Source: Nymphaea colorata
Taxonomy: Eukaryota; Streptophyta; Magnoliopsida; Nymphaeales; Nymphaeaceae
NCBI RefSeq assembly: GCF_008831285.2
Contig: NC_045140.1
Span: 3,265,528-3,329,527 of the forward strand
DNA: 64,000 bases
Reading direction: 5' to 3'
How positions within the stretch are numbered: the stretch's first letter is position 1; each line of letters opens with the position of its first letter. Shown piece after piece: positions 11,401 through 24,697 of this stretch. The notes under the pieces are model-generated. The model was not told the DNA's origin, ran no database searches, and worked only from the letters and a program-made list of their open reading frames with translations. The position numbers were made by a program, and so were the translations under genes.

Positions 11401-14400
11401 TGAAGCTTATGATCTTGCTATTAACAATAAAATTCCTTTTAACACGAGTCTACTGCACTGGACTGGATAGTATACGAAGGTTTTCGCCGCTGTTGGCCGT
11501 AATCGTGCTTTTTGAATCCAACTTTGTATGTAACAACTACTGGTGCCGTGCAAGATACAACTGGGAGCAAGAAACAATCTCACTAGTTATCATACATTCA
11601 GTTGGTCAAGTTCAAAGAATTTAGAACACCCCTACGCCTATAACATGAAAGAAGAGCAAGGCTGCTCGGCTAAATAGCAGGAGTGGAGAATATGCGACTT
11701 GCTATGGCTTGACAATGCAAATTGTATTTGAACTAATAAAACAGGATCACCAAGTCGAGCATATATAGTCGGTAGGCATTAAACTCCACTCAGCTCATAG
11801 AAGCAGACACACTGATAAATATACTTCAGTTAAGTTTTAAATCATATAATAAATAGCAGGAAAGATTGATCAAAGCATGTGGCTTGCAGGTAATCCGTTT
11901 ATGGTCATCATGCCTTCCAGCTTTTGACGGACTTTTCTGTAAGAGAACAAGCTTACATCTCAGTAAACAGATGAATCTCCAAAATTTTGTTACTTCTAGC
12001 AAAAAGAACATGTATTTTATTTAAGAAGCCCGCTGAAGTTAAATTCGTTTGAATTATCATCAAGCTAATTAGCCTAGCCCACTGGAAGAACGGTCAAGCT
12101 TCAAAAACCAAGCATGGACTGGCTTGCAAGCAGAAGGCATATAAAGGAATTCATGACTGTGTGTAGCACACCTCATAACATTGAAGAGAAACACCCGATA
12201 GTTAATATTATTTTTATCATTTTTTAGTACATAGTTTTTCCTTGGTTTATCATTAAGAATGTTTTGGTTTTGCGATGAACAAAGGATAATATTGCAATGA
12301 ACAAGGAGTTACCAGGAAAAGAACGTGGAAGAAACAACCAGCAACAGCTTACAGATTTCCATGAGGAACACCTTTTTGGTAGCCAGCATAAGCATAACAA
12401 GAAAAATTCGAAGAATCTCCAGCTAAAAAGAACAAGCAATATCACCCAGGAGGCAAAGCACAAAACAAACCAGCTACCTTTGATCATAATGTGCTAGCTA
12501 TTAAGCTCAACCTAATGATATCAAAAACTACGTATGAAGTAAAAAAGTGGGGCAGCAAGCCAACATTTGATGCAAATGTAAGCCAAAGTTTTAACATATG
12601 TAGCAAGACTGGTTGAACATGCACATCCTAGTTCGATGGTTTCAAACAGGTGGGGTGGTGTAGCATATTATTCTTGTTCTTCTGAGTAAGAGCACACAAA
12701 GATTTGACATAAACTCTATAGTTAGCTTAGAAAGCATGGAGAAGGTATCAACTATTAAGGTGATCGATCAATAACTAGCACTAAAAATTAAGGAGATGCG
12801 GATGTAAATCAACACTAAGAAGGAGGTTAAGATATTGGAAGCCATCTCCAGCAGGTTTTCCTTAATTATCCTGAAGTTGATGTAAAGTGGAAATCTGTCT
12901 GTTCAAGTTGAAAAATTCATTGGATATAATCTCCAATTCATGCTTGAGAATGTTTAGATTGTTCACCATTCGGTGAATTGAAAAAAAAAAAAAACTCTTT
13001 TTTTTTGGTAAAGGAAATAAAAACTAAGAATGCTCATTGGGGCACATAAACCTCACGCTTTTCACTTTTCATATCAAGTACTCTGAAGAAAAAATAAATT
13101 GATTACCAAATCTATAGAAAACAATTTGTTTATGAGACTAACAATATCTTTGAGTCATGAAAGCCAGAAAAAGGGGCAATCTAAATCTTTTTGAGTCATC
13201 CTAACTCAATTTTGACGAAGAGAGATCAGGGACTATACAATGTGAGCTACACCAGCCGATGCACATGGTTGGCTTAGGAAGCACCATGTAGATTGTCAAC
13301 TGTTGCTGCACACTAGATTTTATTATGAAGAGTTTTTACAACTATATGACTTCTCATTTATCCTTTGCCACGTCAACAAAAATTTCACTTTCATTTAACC
13401 TCATAAGGCAAAAAAGGAAAGAAGGTCTCCACTGGGTTATTGATATTTTATGCTATTCTTGTGGAATAAAACCCAATTCAGATACCAAAGATGTCAATCT
13501 ACATGTATAACAGATGTCTAAAGAAATCAAAATCTAAAAGAAAGTTTACTTGAAATTTTCTGCGATAGGCACTCCTAGACATTCTCTACAATCAATATAC
13601 CTATCTACGCTGGCTTCAGGTACAAGTACATTTTTACTAAAGCTGTCAATGCTTTTCTTTGGAGCATCACATAGAATGCTTTAGTGTGAATCCCTATATA
13701 TGTGTCACAGGATAGTTACCAAGCAAGAAAATAATCTTTGGACAATCATGATTTTCACCTATTGGGTCAAAGCATCAAAGCTCACAGAAAAAGAGCTTCT
13801 AGACACTCATCTCCTTACTATATTACCAAATTGTCTATCCTTTCAAAACCAAGCCTCTATAAAGGATATGATAAGGACCTCTAATAAGTAATTTCCATTA
13901 CCAACTGTCTTCAAAGATGCCATATTACAGTTGAGTTGACGATGATGAATAGAACTGTTGTGAATAAATAACTTGAAGTATCTGTTCCAATATTATCCAC
14001 GAAAAAGTTGGGACGAAGACAACAACATGAACCATCAATATCAATGGTTAAAAAAGAAGAAAGAGATGACTTATACACAAAATTTTCAGCAAGGCACATA
14101 CTGATGAATAAGGATCAACCACAACTGAAATGGCTAATGATGGTTCATCGCATGAGTTGCAGGATTCTGCCTTGACGCTCTTGACCAATAATACAAAAAA
14201 GATAAAAGAGCAAATGAAAAAAAAAATGAGCTCAGACAAATTGAAGAAACGAAACAGAGTCTTTAATGTAAGTTTAATTCCTCATGTTTTAAGCTGTGGC
14301 AATTGACTCGCAGGAGGCAAAATAATGCAGATACTAGACAAATGACTTTCATTATGAATCTCAAAGGAAAGAAAAATAATGCAGGCTACAGGGAAGGGGT

Positions 14401-15212
14401 CTTGCTGTTTGCTGAAGAAATGGACAAGACTATTCCAGTACACTAAGAACGGGTCCAGAGTTCAGATAGCCAGATAAAAGATGCCATGTTAAAGTATTCT
14501 AAGTTTTCAGGATAAGCCATTCTCGTCGCTATACAAAAGAGATAACAAAACCAAATCTGCAGTTTATACAAAGAAGATATGCAATATATGAGCAAATTTG
14601 AGAACACTGTTTGATTTCCATGTTGTCATTTTCGAAGTAGCATCTAGAGCTTCCGATTTGCCACCACAAAGGGTGGCATTCTACTGGTGAATGTAAATGC
14701 AAACTGGACCACTATCAATACCCCTGTTTGTTGGTTGCACAGCAAACGGTAACCATGGTCTTGCTTTGTTATTATAACAAGTGAGAAGCAAAGATAGAAG
14801 CGGTTCCATGTCAACGGAAAAAAAAATTCTAAATTTTCCATCAACAAATGCCCTCTTTGATGTTGATTTTTGATCATTCAGAAAGGGAGTAAAAATATTA
14901 TGAATTGACACGAACTGAAGGATGATTCTTATTACCATGAAGATTTACAACACTATATTCAGGAAATGATAATGGATGCCCGCCACATGATTTAAACAAG
15001 ACCAACCACAACCTTTTCAGGACCAAAAACTGTAGTTTACACATGCCCATTCATACTGCACAGATACCCAAAATACTCACTTGAACAGGAAACAGACTGA
15101 TCCTCCCAAAACTAACTTTTGCAACCTAACCATCATTATCGTCAAATATTTGAGATAGTGTTCATCCATCCAAATCCACTAAAAGGACGATCACCATACC
15201 TTCAAATTTGCT
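8420..15212. other. Long spacer with possible Copia LTR end and AT microsatellite
   Basis: No gene could be supported in this stretch. An (AT)n run lies at about 10121-10160. At about 10593-10827 a segment ends ...TTATTCA followed directly by TGGTATCGGCC, which resembles a Copia LTR end plus a decayed initiator-tRNA primer site; its left border is uncertain. Around 11100-11630 a few protein-like frames occur (for example EVFIEEIRKWRQSLFQ and AEAYDLAINNKIPFN) but they shift frame and I do not recognise them. The 3' part, 14.6-15.2 kb, may include the 3' UTR of the minus-strand gene at 15213. Confidence 0.4.
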
Positions 15213-15647
15213 TTAGTCATACTTCTCCCTCCATGAATAGACCAAGAAGAGTACCCAAGAGAGGCCGAGCATCAAATCCCCAAAAACCTGCCGAGGCCAG
15301 TCGCCAGCCAAATCCTCCAACCGACGCTCGAAGTAAAACCTCCACATCGCCATTAGAAAATGAAGCAGAATGCACCCTTTGGCGAAGAAGCTCTGGAATT
15401 CGCGGTCCTTAGCGAAGGAAACCATGAACAGAAGCAGCCCGATCGCGAAAAGCAGCATACCCGCTAACGAATCGGAGGTCTGTATGAGCAATTGATCATG
15501 TGGGGTCGATCCCAGAAGCTTACCTGCGGTCTCCTTACCATGGCCGACCACCGCGATCTCATTTCGGTAGAACATCATCAATGCTCCACAGGTCGTCGCA
15601 ATCGCAGAGTGAAGAAGGCACATCAGGAAGAAGCTGGAACTCCCCAT
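15213..15647 (-). CDS. Small four-helix plant membrane protein, conserved unknown
   Basis: Single-exon frame of 144 aa from the ATG at 15647 (MGSSSFFLMC). An in-frame ATG at 15674 would add nine hydrophobic residues. I prefer the internal start because it matches the usual beginning of this plant-specific family as I recall it. Four hydrophobic helices are visible at roughly residues 4-25, 57-78, 88-107 and 122-138. Conserved-looking signatures are STPHDQLLIQTSDS between helices 1 and 2, DREFQSFFAKGC before helix 3, and a terminal YSWREKYD facing one side of the membrane. Function is unknown; homologues are annotated only as transmembrane proteins. It looks intact, with no frameshift. The DNA upstream (15648-16260) has CT-rich stretches consistent with a spliced 5' leader. 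Confidence 0.8.
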   Translation of the reverse strand: MGSSSFFLMCLLHSAIATTCGALMMFYRNEIAVVGHGKETAGKLLGSTPHDQLLIQTSDSLAGMLLFAIGLLLFMVSFAKDREFQSFFAKGCILLHFLMAMWRFYFERRLEDLAGDWPRQVFGDLMLGLSWVLFLVYSWREKYD

Positions 15648-17039
15648 CAAGAAGACGAAAAGCAAAAAAGACACCCCGATTGCTACAACCCTTCTCCAAT
15701 AACACTGACACAGTGCTTAAACACTCAAACTCAAACTATGCCGTGACACCGGCAAAATTATTTTAACGAAGGGCCCAAAAGCACCAAAACCCACAAATTA
15801 TCTCCTACAAATCAATGCATGAAACCCACCCCTGACCCCAATACCAGACCTAAAACCCATCGCTTCGTAGCTTATGGGTCTCTAAAAACAGCAAAAACTG
15901 GCAATAGAAAATGTGGAGAAATCCCAGAACTCAGTGGGGTGGAACAAAAATTAGCAGCTGTGTCTGACCTCTTAGGAAGATCTATCTTGAACCGAGGAGT
16001 GGATCAGAAAAAGCGTATGGTGATTGTGGAAGGGATCTGCAGGTTTCAAGTACCAGAATCAGAATGGACGTACTAATACCCTAGCTTTTCCATGGTTGGA
16101 AAGAGTCCACAAATACAGAAGGAGATGAAGAGGACGGGGAATTTTTATTGAAGGCAGACAGGTGATGAAGAAGGTGAGAGAGAGATGTGCATCTTTGTCT
16201 GTCTGTTCGCCTTTCTTCTTGTCTAAAGCAGAACAGTGGGAAAACTTTGCCTCTCCAATTACCACATCAGAACAGCCTCCTTTGCATGGCCATCCAAGTG
16301 TAATTGTTTATTCCAGAAGATGATGGATGCGTCAGTCACACCTTTTCTGCCATCGGAGAACGATTATGTTCATCTATTTTTCGGGCCTCCAGTTTCTATC
16401 TCACGCCAAAGTTAAATATTTCTTTTACGCAGTTGTTTCCGGGTTTTGAAGATTACATGATCTCACATTTTTATCAAATGTAGGGAAGAAATGGAAAGAG
16501 ATAGACTAGAAATTATTATCATTCATTCCATTCCTTTCATTCTTTTTTTTTTTTTTGGCAGTTGTTTCTTCATATGTAAATAAATGATCCAATTTTTTTA
16601 ATCAAATGTAGTAAAGAAAGGGAAAAAACAAAAATGAAAGATTATTGTATCATCCACTCCATCCCGTTGCGCTGAGATTATGGCATAGTCTTTTGAGCGC
16701 GTGTTTGAATGTGACTATAAGACGGTGTTTTGGAAGCGAAAAAGATTCCTTGTCTTTAAAACGCTCTTGAGACTTTTGTGTTAGTGGTGGGCAATAGGTG
16801 TCTTTATTGAGAGACAAAACCACCCAACTTTTCTTTATTTCTAGGGTTTGGGGTTGTTTGAAGACCCTGGCCTTAAAACCATGTTATTGTTTTCAATGTA
16901 GTACTGAGAAATTGAACTGAAAATGTGTTGTTACCTTTATACAAGCCAACCAAATGCTATGTTACTTGAGCAACACATGATTCCCTTGAATTTTTTTTCA
17001 CCAAAAAACAAAAAGATATGAAACAGACCACTAGGGTTG
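15648..17039. other. Upstream region of the membrane-protein gene, then spacer
   Basis: 15648-16260 probably holds the 5' leader of the minus-strand gene: moderate GC content and a CTCTCTCTC tract on the minus strand near 16175. The open frames here lack family resemblance. 16260-17039 is AT-rich spacer. Confidence 0.4.
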
Positions 17040-17565
17040 AACACCAGTCGAGTCGATCCCGAGTTCAGTCAGCTCGAGCTCGAGTTCAGATCGACTAATG
17101 AAACCTTCATTTTGACTCGGCTCAAGCTCGAGAATTGCTTGACGGAAGCAGCTTGAGCTCGACTTGACAATTGTTCAGCTTGAGCTTGACTCGATTAAGG
17201 CTCGACAAACTCGTTTGAATAGAATTGATATTCATTGTTACATGTTGAGCTCCAACTCAACTCAATTAAGGCTTGACAAACTCGTTTGAATAAAATTGAT
17301 ATTCATCGTTATGTGTTGAGCTCAAGCTCGACTCGATTAAGGCTCGATAAACTTGTTTGAGTATATCGACTTGACTAAGACTCGACAAACTCGAATAAGG
17401 CTCAAGCTCGACTTTGCATTTATGTGTTCAGCTCAAACTCAACTCGATTATTTGAACGAGTTGACTCATGAACTCGAGCTCGACTCATTAAACAAATGAC
17501 TCGGCTTGAACTGGTTCACGAGCAGTACTTTAACAAGTAGCTCGACCCGTTGTTCACTCCTACGA
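17040..17565. repeat. TCGAGC-type repeat with internal ~71-bp tandem units
   Basis: A long copy of the dispersed TCGAGCTCGAG family. It contains about three tandem units of 71 bp, each carrying GACAAACTCGTTTGAATA, then TTGATATTCAT, then GTTGAGCTC. Unit starts lie near 17204, 17275 and 17346. No coding capacity. Confidence 0.75.
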
Positions 17566-20500
17566 AAGACCCGTCTACTTGGCTTTGATGGGGGTACCTT
17601 TCAACCAAGATCAATATTTCTCAATATGATTGAGATACTCTCAAAAAAGAAAAAGGGGAATGGCGTGAACATATCCATCTATAGATACTTTGGGAACAAG
17701 ACAAAACGCTCATCAAGTTATCAACTCCAAGAGGTCCCACCTTTAACTTTTATGCATTTGAAGGCTATGGATAACAACAAACTTCAAACTAGAGTGACTG
17801 GATGCTGGGTTTTCACTCCATCTTTGTCCTGATCTCAAGAAAAATGAAAAGAATAGAAACAAAGTGAAAGAGAAGGGACTTAAATAAATCTGATACTTCG
17901 GAGCTCCAACTGAGACTAGCTTGAGTTAAGGCCTAAAGGCGTGCTTCGATGATACCTTATGGGTATGTTTATTTCATTATAGGTCTCATATCTATAGTGA
18001 TTTGAGTTCACTAGGATTTCAAATCAATAGATTTGAGGTCGGACTCAGATCGGAAGACGACTGGGTCACTGGGTCAGTGAGCTAACTCATCGACAGCAAG
18101 TCAGGTTGAGTCGGAGCAAAGCAAGTAAGGGGCGAGCAGGGCCAACCTTGACTCGTGGTCGGATTTGTTGGTGATCCTAGCGTTTGCCAAGAGGTAAAAC
18201 TTTTTTAGCCCTATCCAGCCCTTTCCGGATGCCCGCCCAAAGACATAACTAGTTTTCAAAAGAAAGAAAAAAAGGTCTGAAATTGACTTCTTTGTTAGTG
18301 GAGAGGTAGGTGTGGACATGTATGGGCTGCTTTTTTCAAACAGATCCGCTCAATTTCAACATTGAATGAGACCAATAATTTGGTTGAAAACTTAAAAAAA
18401 AAAAAAAAAAACTTAGTTTAAGCAAGCTTACTCTAATTTAATGAAGTGGAGAGGGGGGGAGCCTAGGCCATGGCCCCACCCTAACCAATAAAAAAAAATT
18501 ACATTGAAAAAAATATAATTTTTAATTTGCACTATGTATTTTTTTTTGTATTTGAATTCAATTTGGCTCTACTCAGATCCAGAGGTTGAACTGTCGGCCT
18601 GCTCCTGAAAAAAATCATGCCTCCGCCCCTGGTCAGACCGTCATGATTCAAGTCCTACGGACAACATTGCTCCATTGGTATCGATATTAGTAAAATCCTC
18701 CAATCGTAGAAAAAAATATAAGCTCAAGGAGGCACGTTGCTTTTCCCAAGAGAATCAAATTCGTGCTTCGCTTCCAAGGAACTTGTTAGGAAAAAGAGTG
18801 TCCTAAGTATTTTGTTTGCATTTAACTTTAATTCTAGTAGTAAAGAATAATAAGATATGGGCTGGTGGAATTATAAGTCATACAAACTCTTGCTTTGGGT
18901 AGGGGATTAGAAATATTAAGAAATACCGATTGAGGACCCGGCTGATCTGGCAAATGCTTTTCACGGAAAAGAGTTTCGAGGCCAAACTTTTTATATTTAT
19001 TTTTTTATGTTAACTTTTCTGTTTTCGCGGATAAAATATGTCTGACCCTTTTGTCTTCAGTAGATTTTGGGGTGCAACTTTCCATGGTGAAAATGGATCC
19101 AACCATTTAAGTTGAGATTCTTTTTCTATTTCTAGGTTTTTATGTTGTTTGTAGGCAACTTTTGGAAAATTATTACAAAAAAATGAAAAATAGGTCTTTA
19201 CTGACTCGAGAAAAACATTAGTACAAATATGCAAAAGCGTCAGTAAAACTTTTATTGTTGAACATTAGTAAAACAAAAAAAATGTAGTAGTGCATTTACT
19301 GATGCTTTTGTAGCATTGGAGAAGAGAAATTGTGATTGGCGTGGCACCAACCCACTAAATTTACACTATTTACATATACATTCATTTTTAGGTTTTTTGT
19401 TCTATCTTGGAGAGAGCTGGAGTTTTAAACGACAAGGTTTTTCTCTAATATAATATGGCGAGCATGAAAAAAAAAACAAATACGAGAAAAATATGATAAT
19501 TTTTTTAAAATTCTAAAAAACTAAAAATAAAAGAAAAAGTTTAAGTAAGAAAGTAATAACACAAACATCAGAAGACAAGTAGATTTGCAACAAATAAAAA
19601 AATAAAAAAACTATTTGACATTAAAAAGTGAAAAAAAGGTGAAAACACACGAAAAAAACTGTCTTAATTTTTGTTTTTAATGTTTTTTTTCAGAAAAACG
19701 CATTTTTTTAAGTTTTAAACGGTTATTTAATTTATCACATTTTTTTTTCAAAAAAAATGTGTTATCTGTGTAACTATGGTTAAAACTACTTTTATGACAT
19801 GATCACATAAAACATAAACGTCATTGAAAATCGGTTTTGACGTTTTATGTTCATCGTTAAAAAACAAATTGTATTTGTATGACGCCATAGGCCTCACTGA
19901 ATTGCTAGACACAAGGTTTAAGATAAAGTTGTCGATTCAAAATATCTTGGATATCTCAACTTATGGACTTTACAATGAGTCTTGACCCAGTTCGAACTCG
20001 ACTCAAACTCACTCATCAAAACTCGACTCCAACTGGGTCAAAACTTGACTCGAGTTTGACTTATACTGGATGAAAAATGTCAAACGAAACGAGTACTACC
20101 GAAGGAGTTGGAATTGTAAGAACTTCCCCAAATCCTCTCAATAAAATCGAGGAATAGAATGATACATCGTCTGCAAAGGAAAGTGATGATTAAACTATAA
20201 AATTTTATCATAAACAACAATCAATTTATATTGACATGAAATTGAAGGAGAACCAATAACACAACAATTTTTAACCGTCAAGAAAAAAATCTCTATTAAT
20301 TTTTATCATTTGCATCAAACACAGTTAAATTTACCGTACAAAAAACTTCTCTGCAATCAAACATGACTTCAAATTGGAAGACAGTTAAATTTCATCCCGT
20401 ATTTTTTTTCAAAAAAATTTATCGTAGTAAATTTACCACGTTAAATTCTTTCTTGTGCATCAAACACACCCTTACATAATGTGTGACTAAAGAGGGTGGA

Positions 20501-23494
20501 CACCTACATTTATGAGGATTGAAAAGAAGGCACTCAAGCAAGCTACTTGGTTACTAAAAGCGGCTAGCTCTTTTATTATGTAGGACCAACGGATTCTGCG
20601 ACTTCAATCTTCATGAAAGAAGTAGGACGTGAGGGCATGTGCGTCTCTGGATTTTTTCTCAGAGATGGTGTCAACTACAGCAAATATCATAATCTTGCAT
20701 CCATCCGGAGATGTAACTTAGAACTCAGCCCATCAATTGTAGGCCCTGATATTATGGCCCACTTTCTGTATTATATATTAATTAAAGAGCATGGGCCCTG
20801 GGGTCAGTTGATGCACTCCTTTCTCCCCCACCACCATGACATGATAGACACGCCTTTGTTGTGATTTTTTATGTGTTTGGTTGAAAAACTGGCATATATA
20901 TATATATAATTGATCTTGAAAGAAAGCAGTTAACAGGGGTCGGTGGACAGGATGGTGCCTAGACTCCATGACAATTGAATCCACTGCAGTTCAGAAATTC
21001 AGAATTTTTACATGTAAATTTTAATCATTTTAGCCTAAGTTATATAAAAGATTTTAAAAAATGGTATTTTAGCCTTTGCTAAAACTCCCCCATTTAAAAT
21101 TTTATGTTTACATTTTAAAAAAAAAAAATTAGTTTGGCCCTTGTTAAAAGTTTTATATTTAATGATTGCAGGACTGTTCGGCCCTACTAAAAATGAAATC
21201 ATGGCTCTGCCTCTCGTCACGCACATCAGCTATATTGGCATTATATTATGAACAATCATTCGAAGACATCAAGAGAGATGCTACTATAGATTACTGTTTC
21301 CTTCATTCCAAATTAAAAGAGGAAATGGTGTCATTATAGAACCTGTTTTTTTCACAATCGACGGGCCAAAGTAATGGAGGAGTCCTGTGAGGGAATTAAG
21401 AAGTCAAGATTCCAGGATGAGAGAATCGTGTTTATCTTAAATATATAATCTTAAATTAGCATATCTAATATATGTGAAAACTGATAAAATTTGGCTGCCT
21501 TTTGGGACATGCTATTAGGAGAAGGACTCCTTTTATTCTTATTTTTTGGGTAGTTTAGCATTAAAGACATATTGTAAATGTTCTATATGTTCTATGAATC
21601 TGTCAAAATTGAGATAAAAATTAGGATAGGTTCATAAAACACTTGTTTTAATATTCCATGAATCTGCCTCCATCTTTAAAACCTAACCTAGCTAGATTCG
21701 TTGGATACTCACAAAATATTCTACTGCCAAAAGAACCCTAAAGGGTGTGCAAGAAATATAATGTGACGACCCCCAAATGTTGTGTTTGTTAGACACGAAA
21801 TATAATGTGCATCTAGAATGACAAATCAAAATTTTAAAACACATCCCACTCTCCATTAAATTGTGGATGGTTTCCGCGACCGATTGAATAGAATCCGAAA
21901 TCACTGTTCTAGAAACCTCAGTGTTTGTTTCACCATGGATCTCAGATCTGAGATCTCAGATCTGATTTAAGGTCGAACATTCTCCCATCTGACCTTAAAT
22001 CCATGATTTTTAACATGCCATTAAGATTCTCTATAAACTAACCATCTCCCAAAATGCACCTTTTTTTTATGCAGCGGCTTTGAATCTTAGATGAGAGGCT
22101 ATCAAACGCAACCTCAAGGTGGGACAGACAAAAGTTTCAAAGCCAACTTTTTCCTGTTAGGGCGGATCAAAGCTGAGAGAACAGAAGCTGCGACCGCTTA
22201 TGTGTGTGTATGAGAGAGAGAGAGAGTCGGTTGATCAAGCTAATAACTGGATGGTCGAAATTATTTACCACCCAAATGCAAAATCCTGGTTCCGCCCCTC
22301 CGCCCCTGATCATAAACCCATGAATCCTTGGGATACATGGATCATTTTTTGTTCTCTCTAGTTCTAGACCATAGATCAAGTAAATGGTCACAACTCCCAT
22401 TCAACCCGTATATTGTCCTCTCCGCCTCATGCTTCAACGGAAACTAATATTAACAATGTAATTGATCGTTCTTCCTGATGAGTGTTTGTCCACAACGGGA
22501 GAAAGATGCCTGTTTTAGTGAACAGATGTTCCCATATCATCTGTAGTAAGTGACACTCTGGTTTCCATAAAGCAAATAGACACAATTTCTTTGAATGATC
22601 AGTGCTCACTTGTTATAATCAGTATTAGGGTGTCAGATAATAATCCTAACAATCTGATCAATATGCTTCTTCCAATTGGAAATGAAATAGTAGATTATTC
22701 AGTAAATGACTGTTCTATAATGTGCAAACAGGAGGGCGGATGGGCTTTATGAAAAAAAGATGGTAAAAGTGAATGTTGTGCAATGAAGATTTAAGGCATA
22801 GATGCGGACTAAGTTCAAGTCTTGGCCCTATTGGAAGCACCAGCGGGAGGGATGAACCCATTACATCTACATCGTCATAGTTGCTACTGTTAAAACATGA
22901 CCATTAGAAAAAGGTTCAAGAAAATGATAAATATGCATATTTTATGAAAGAGGGTTTTGTTGTTGAGCTTTTGATGCAAAACAAAAACAGAAAAGAGGCA
23001 AGACCGAAAAACAGAAAGAAGATCAAACGATAACAAAATAAGAAAATATGTCCACAAATATCAAATAGTGTACGTAAAATTTATGAAATTAAGGATTCCA
23101 TAGTTTATCCATTGTGTGCGCACTAGTATTCCTGACATATCTATTATAGCATGCAACATGATTGACATGTTATGCCTGACATATCTAAGTAGCTAATGAG
23201 AGGTATTCATCATCATCAGTAGCATTATAGAGCACCCATGAGTCAGCTGCTCATCCTTCCCAACATGCATGCACATAATGAAATCTCATTTTAAATCTCA
23301 CCATACCTATCAAGTTTCGAATGAATGCTTGGCTTTTTAGTGTAAAAGCATGCTTGTGCATCAAGTGATAACTGATACCTAACCAAAGAGAGAATTTTCT
23401 TCATTTATTGCTGATTGCAAGCTTGACCATCACGTCAAAAGTAAAGTCCCTGGGACACACACACTCACACGTACACACTGACACGTACTCCAAT
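17566..23494. other. Spacer with several MITE-like fragments
   Basis: No gene supported. Recognisable debris includes 18441-18636 and 20990-21226, relatives of the CAGGGGCGGAG / CTCCGCCCCTG family with AT-rich cores. 19980-20085 is a TCGAGC-type fragment. 21548-21740 begins GGGTAGTTTAGCATTA and ends TGCCAAAAGAACCC, and is a sister of the MITE at 8260. 21915-22115 starts with repeated AGATCTCAGATCTGA palindromes, a motif shared with segments near 42500-42960, 44390-44640 and 59680-59840. A GA run lies at 22211-22224. Confidence 0.5.
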
Positions 23495-23935
23495 TAGGGC
23501 AAGTCGAGCCGAGCTTGCCAAGCTCGAGCTCGACTCAAACAACTCGAACTCGATCTCCAACTCGACTCGTTTAACCCATTTAACTCGTTTAAGCATTAAC
23601 TCATGTAAGCATTAACTCGTTTAACACGTTAACTCATGTAACGAAAATTTGTTTTTTTTTACCTAAAAGTTAAAACTGGTGAACCGGTTTTAGCAGTATT
23701 ATATAAAGTACCAATTTACAAGTCAAGTCAAATATAAACAAGTTTGAGTTCCTAAAACTCGAACTCTACTCATTTATCATTTCAAGTATCTTTGTAAGCT
23801 CAAACTCATCTCGTTTATAAAAAAGTCAGCACGAACCAAGTTTTTTGAGCGAGTTCGAGTCAAGGCAAAGTTTTTTCGACCCGTTGTACAGTCAAGGCCA
23901 AGTTTTTTTTCGACTCGTTGTACAACCCTAACTCC
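23495..23935. repeat. Dispersed TCGAGCTCGAG-type repeat, copy 4
   Basis: Contains AAGCTCGAGCTCGACTC, AACTCGAACTCG and tandem TTAACTCGTTTAAG / CATTAACTCATGTAA words, ending in GTCGAAAAA-like poly-purine. It is the same family as 3214-3525, 7318-7655 and 17040-17565. Confidence 0.6.
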
Positions 23936-24418
23936 AATACACAAGTTGGGAGATATGAGGTCTTAGGGATTCTAGGTGCACCATAATACGTATCTAAAGA
24001 AGTTAAGAGCATTCTAAAGATTTCTAGAGAACTTGACAAAGACAGGAGGTAGTACCCAAAAATAGAGGTCTTGGAGTCTTGACTATTGGCTTTGGACATG
24101 AATTTTAGTGCTCTTATGTTAAGCTTGTTTCCAACCAACAAAGTAAGAGGCATTGACGTGTGTCACAAAGTAAGACCATAAAGAGGAGGCTCAGATTTCC
24201 ATGCTTGAAGCTGCAAAATTATGTTTGCCTGTGCAAGGGACCAAGAGATTGATCTAAAGCAAGCAAGGTGGATCCTCCTCTAGACTCAAAGCCTGCCCAC
24301 GACAATTGAGACAACCGTGTAACTTAATGAAGCTAATCTTTTACACCTTAATTCCAAAAATTCCCCTAGTTATTCGATGCATGGTAGAAACCAGAAAGAT
24401 CAAATATGAATACAAATT

Positions 24419-24697
24419 TCAAGTATAGAAAGAGTCCAACATTATAAGAAGAAGCATCCCCACCTTATTATTTGAAGCTACTTTCTCTCCATGTTTCAAA
24501 GTATGAAAGGCAGGCAGGTCCCAGCATGAGTCTCCGCATTTTGGCATTGCTAATTTTGAGTCGCCTGTGAACTTGGTCACAAGTGATGAAAATAGAGCAA
24601 AATCCCCAGCTGAGAAGTAGCAATGTCCTAGCCAGTACATTTCTTTAAGCTTGAAAGGTTTCTCATATAATCTGTGCAACAACTAAAAATTGAGAGC
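24419..24697 (-). other. Unassigned protein-like open frame downstream of the C2-GRAM gene
   Basis: An 87-codon minus-strand frame containing LYEKPFKLKEMYWLGHCYF and FALFSSLVTKFTGDS. It is preceded by a good acceptor (TTTTTAGTTGTTGCACAG), so it could be a terminal exon or a captured exon fragment. I do not recognise the family. It begins only a few bases after the inferred stop of the C2-GRAM gene. Confidence 0.3.

Noticed and set aside
15819-16076. 85-codon plus-strand frame upstream of the membrane-protein gene
   Set aside because: No family resemblance; it lies in the likely 5' leader of the minus-strand gene.
21940-21966. Repeated AGATCTCAGATCTGA palindromes as a regulatory operator
   Set aside because: The same words recur at several spacer loci, so a dispersed repeat is the simpler explanation.
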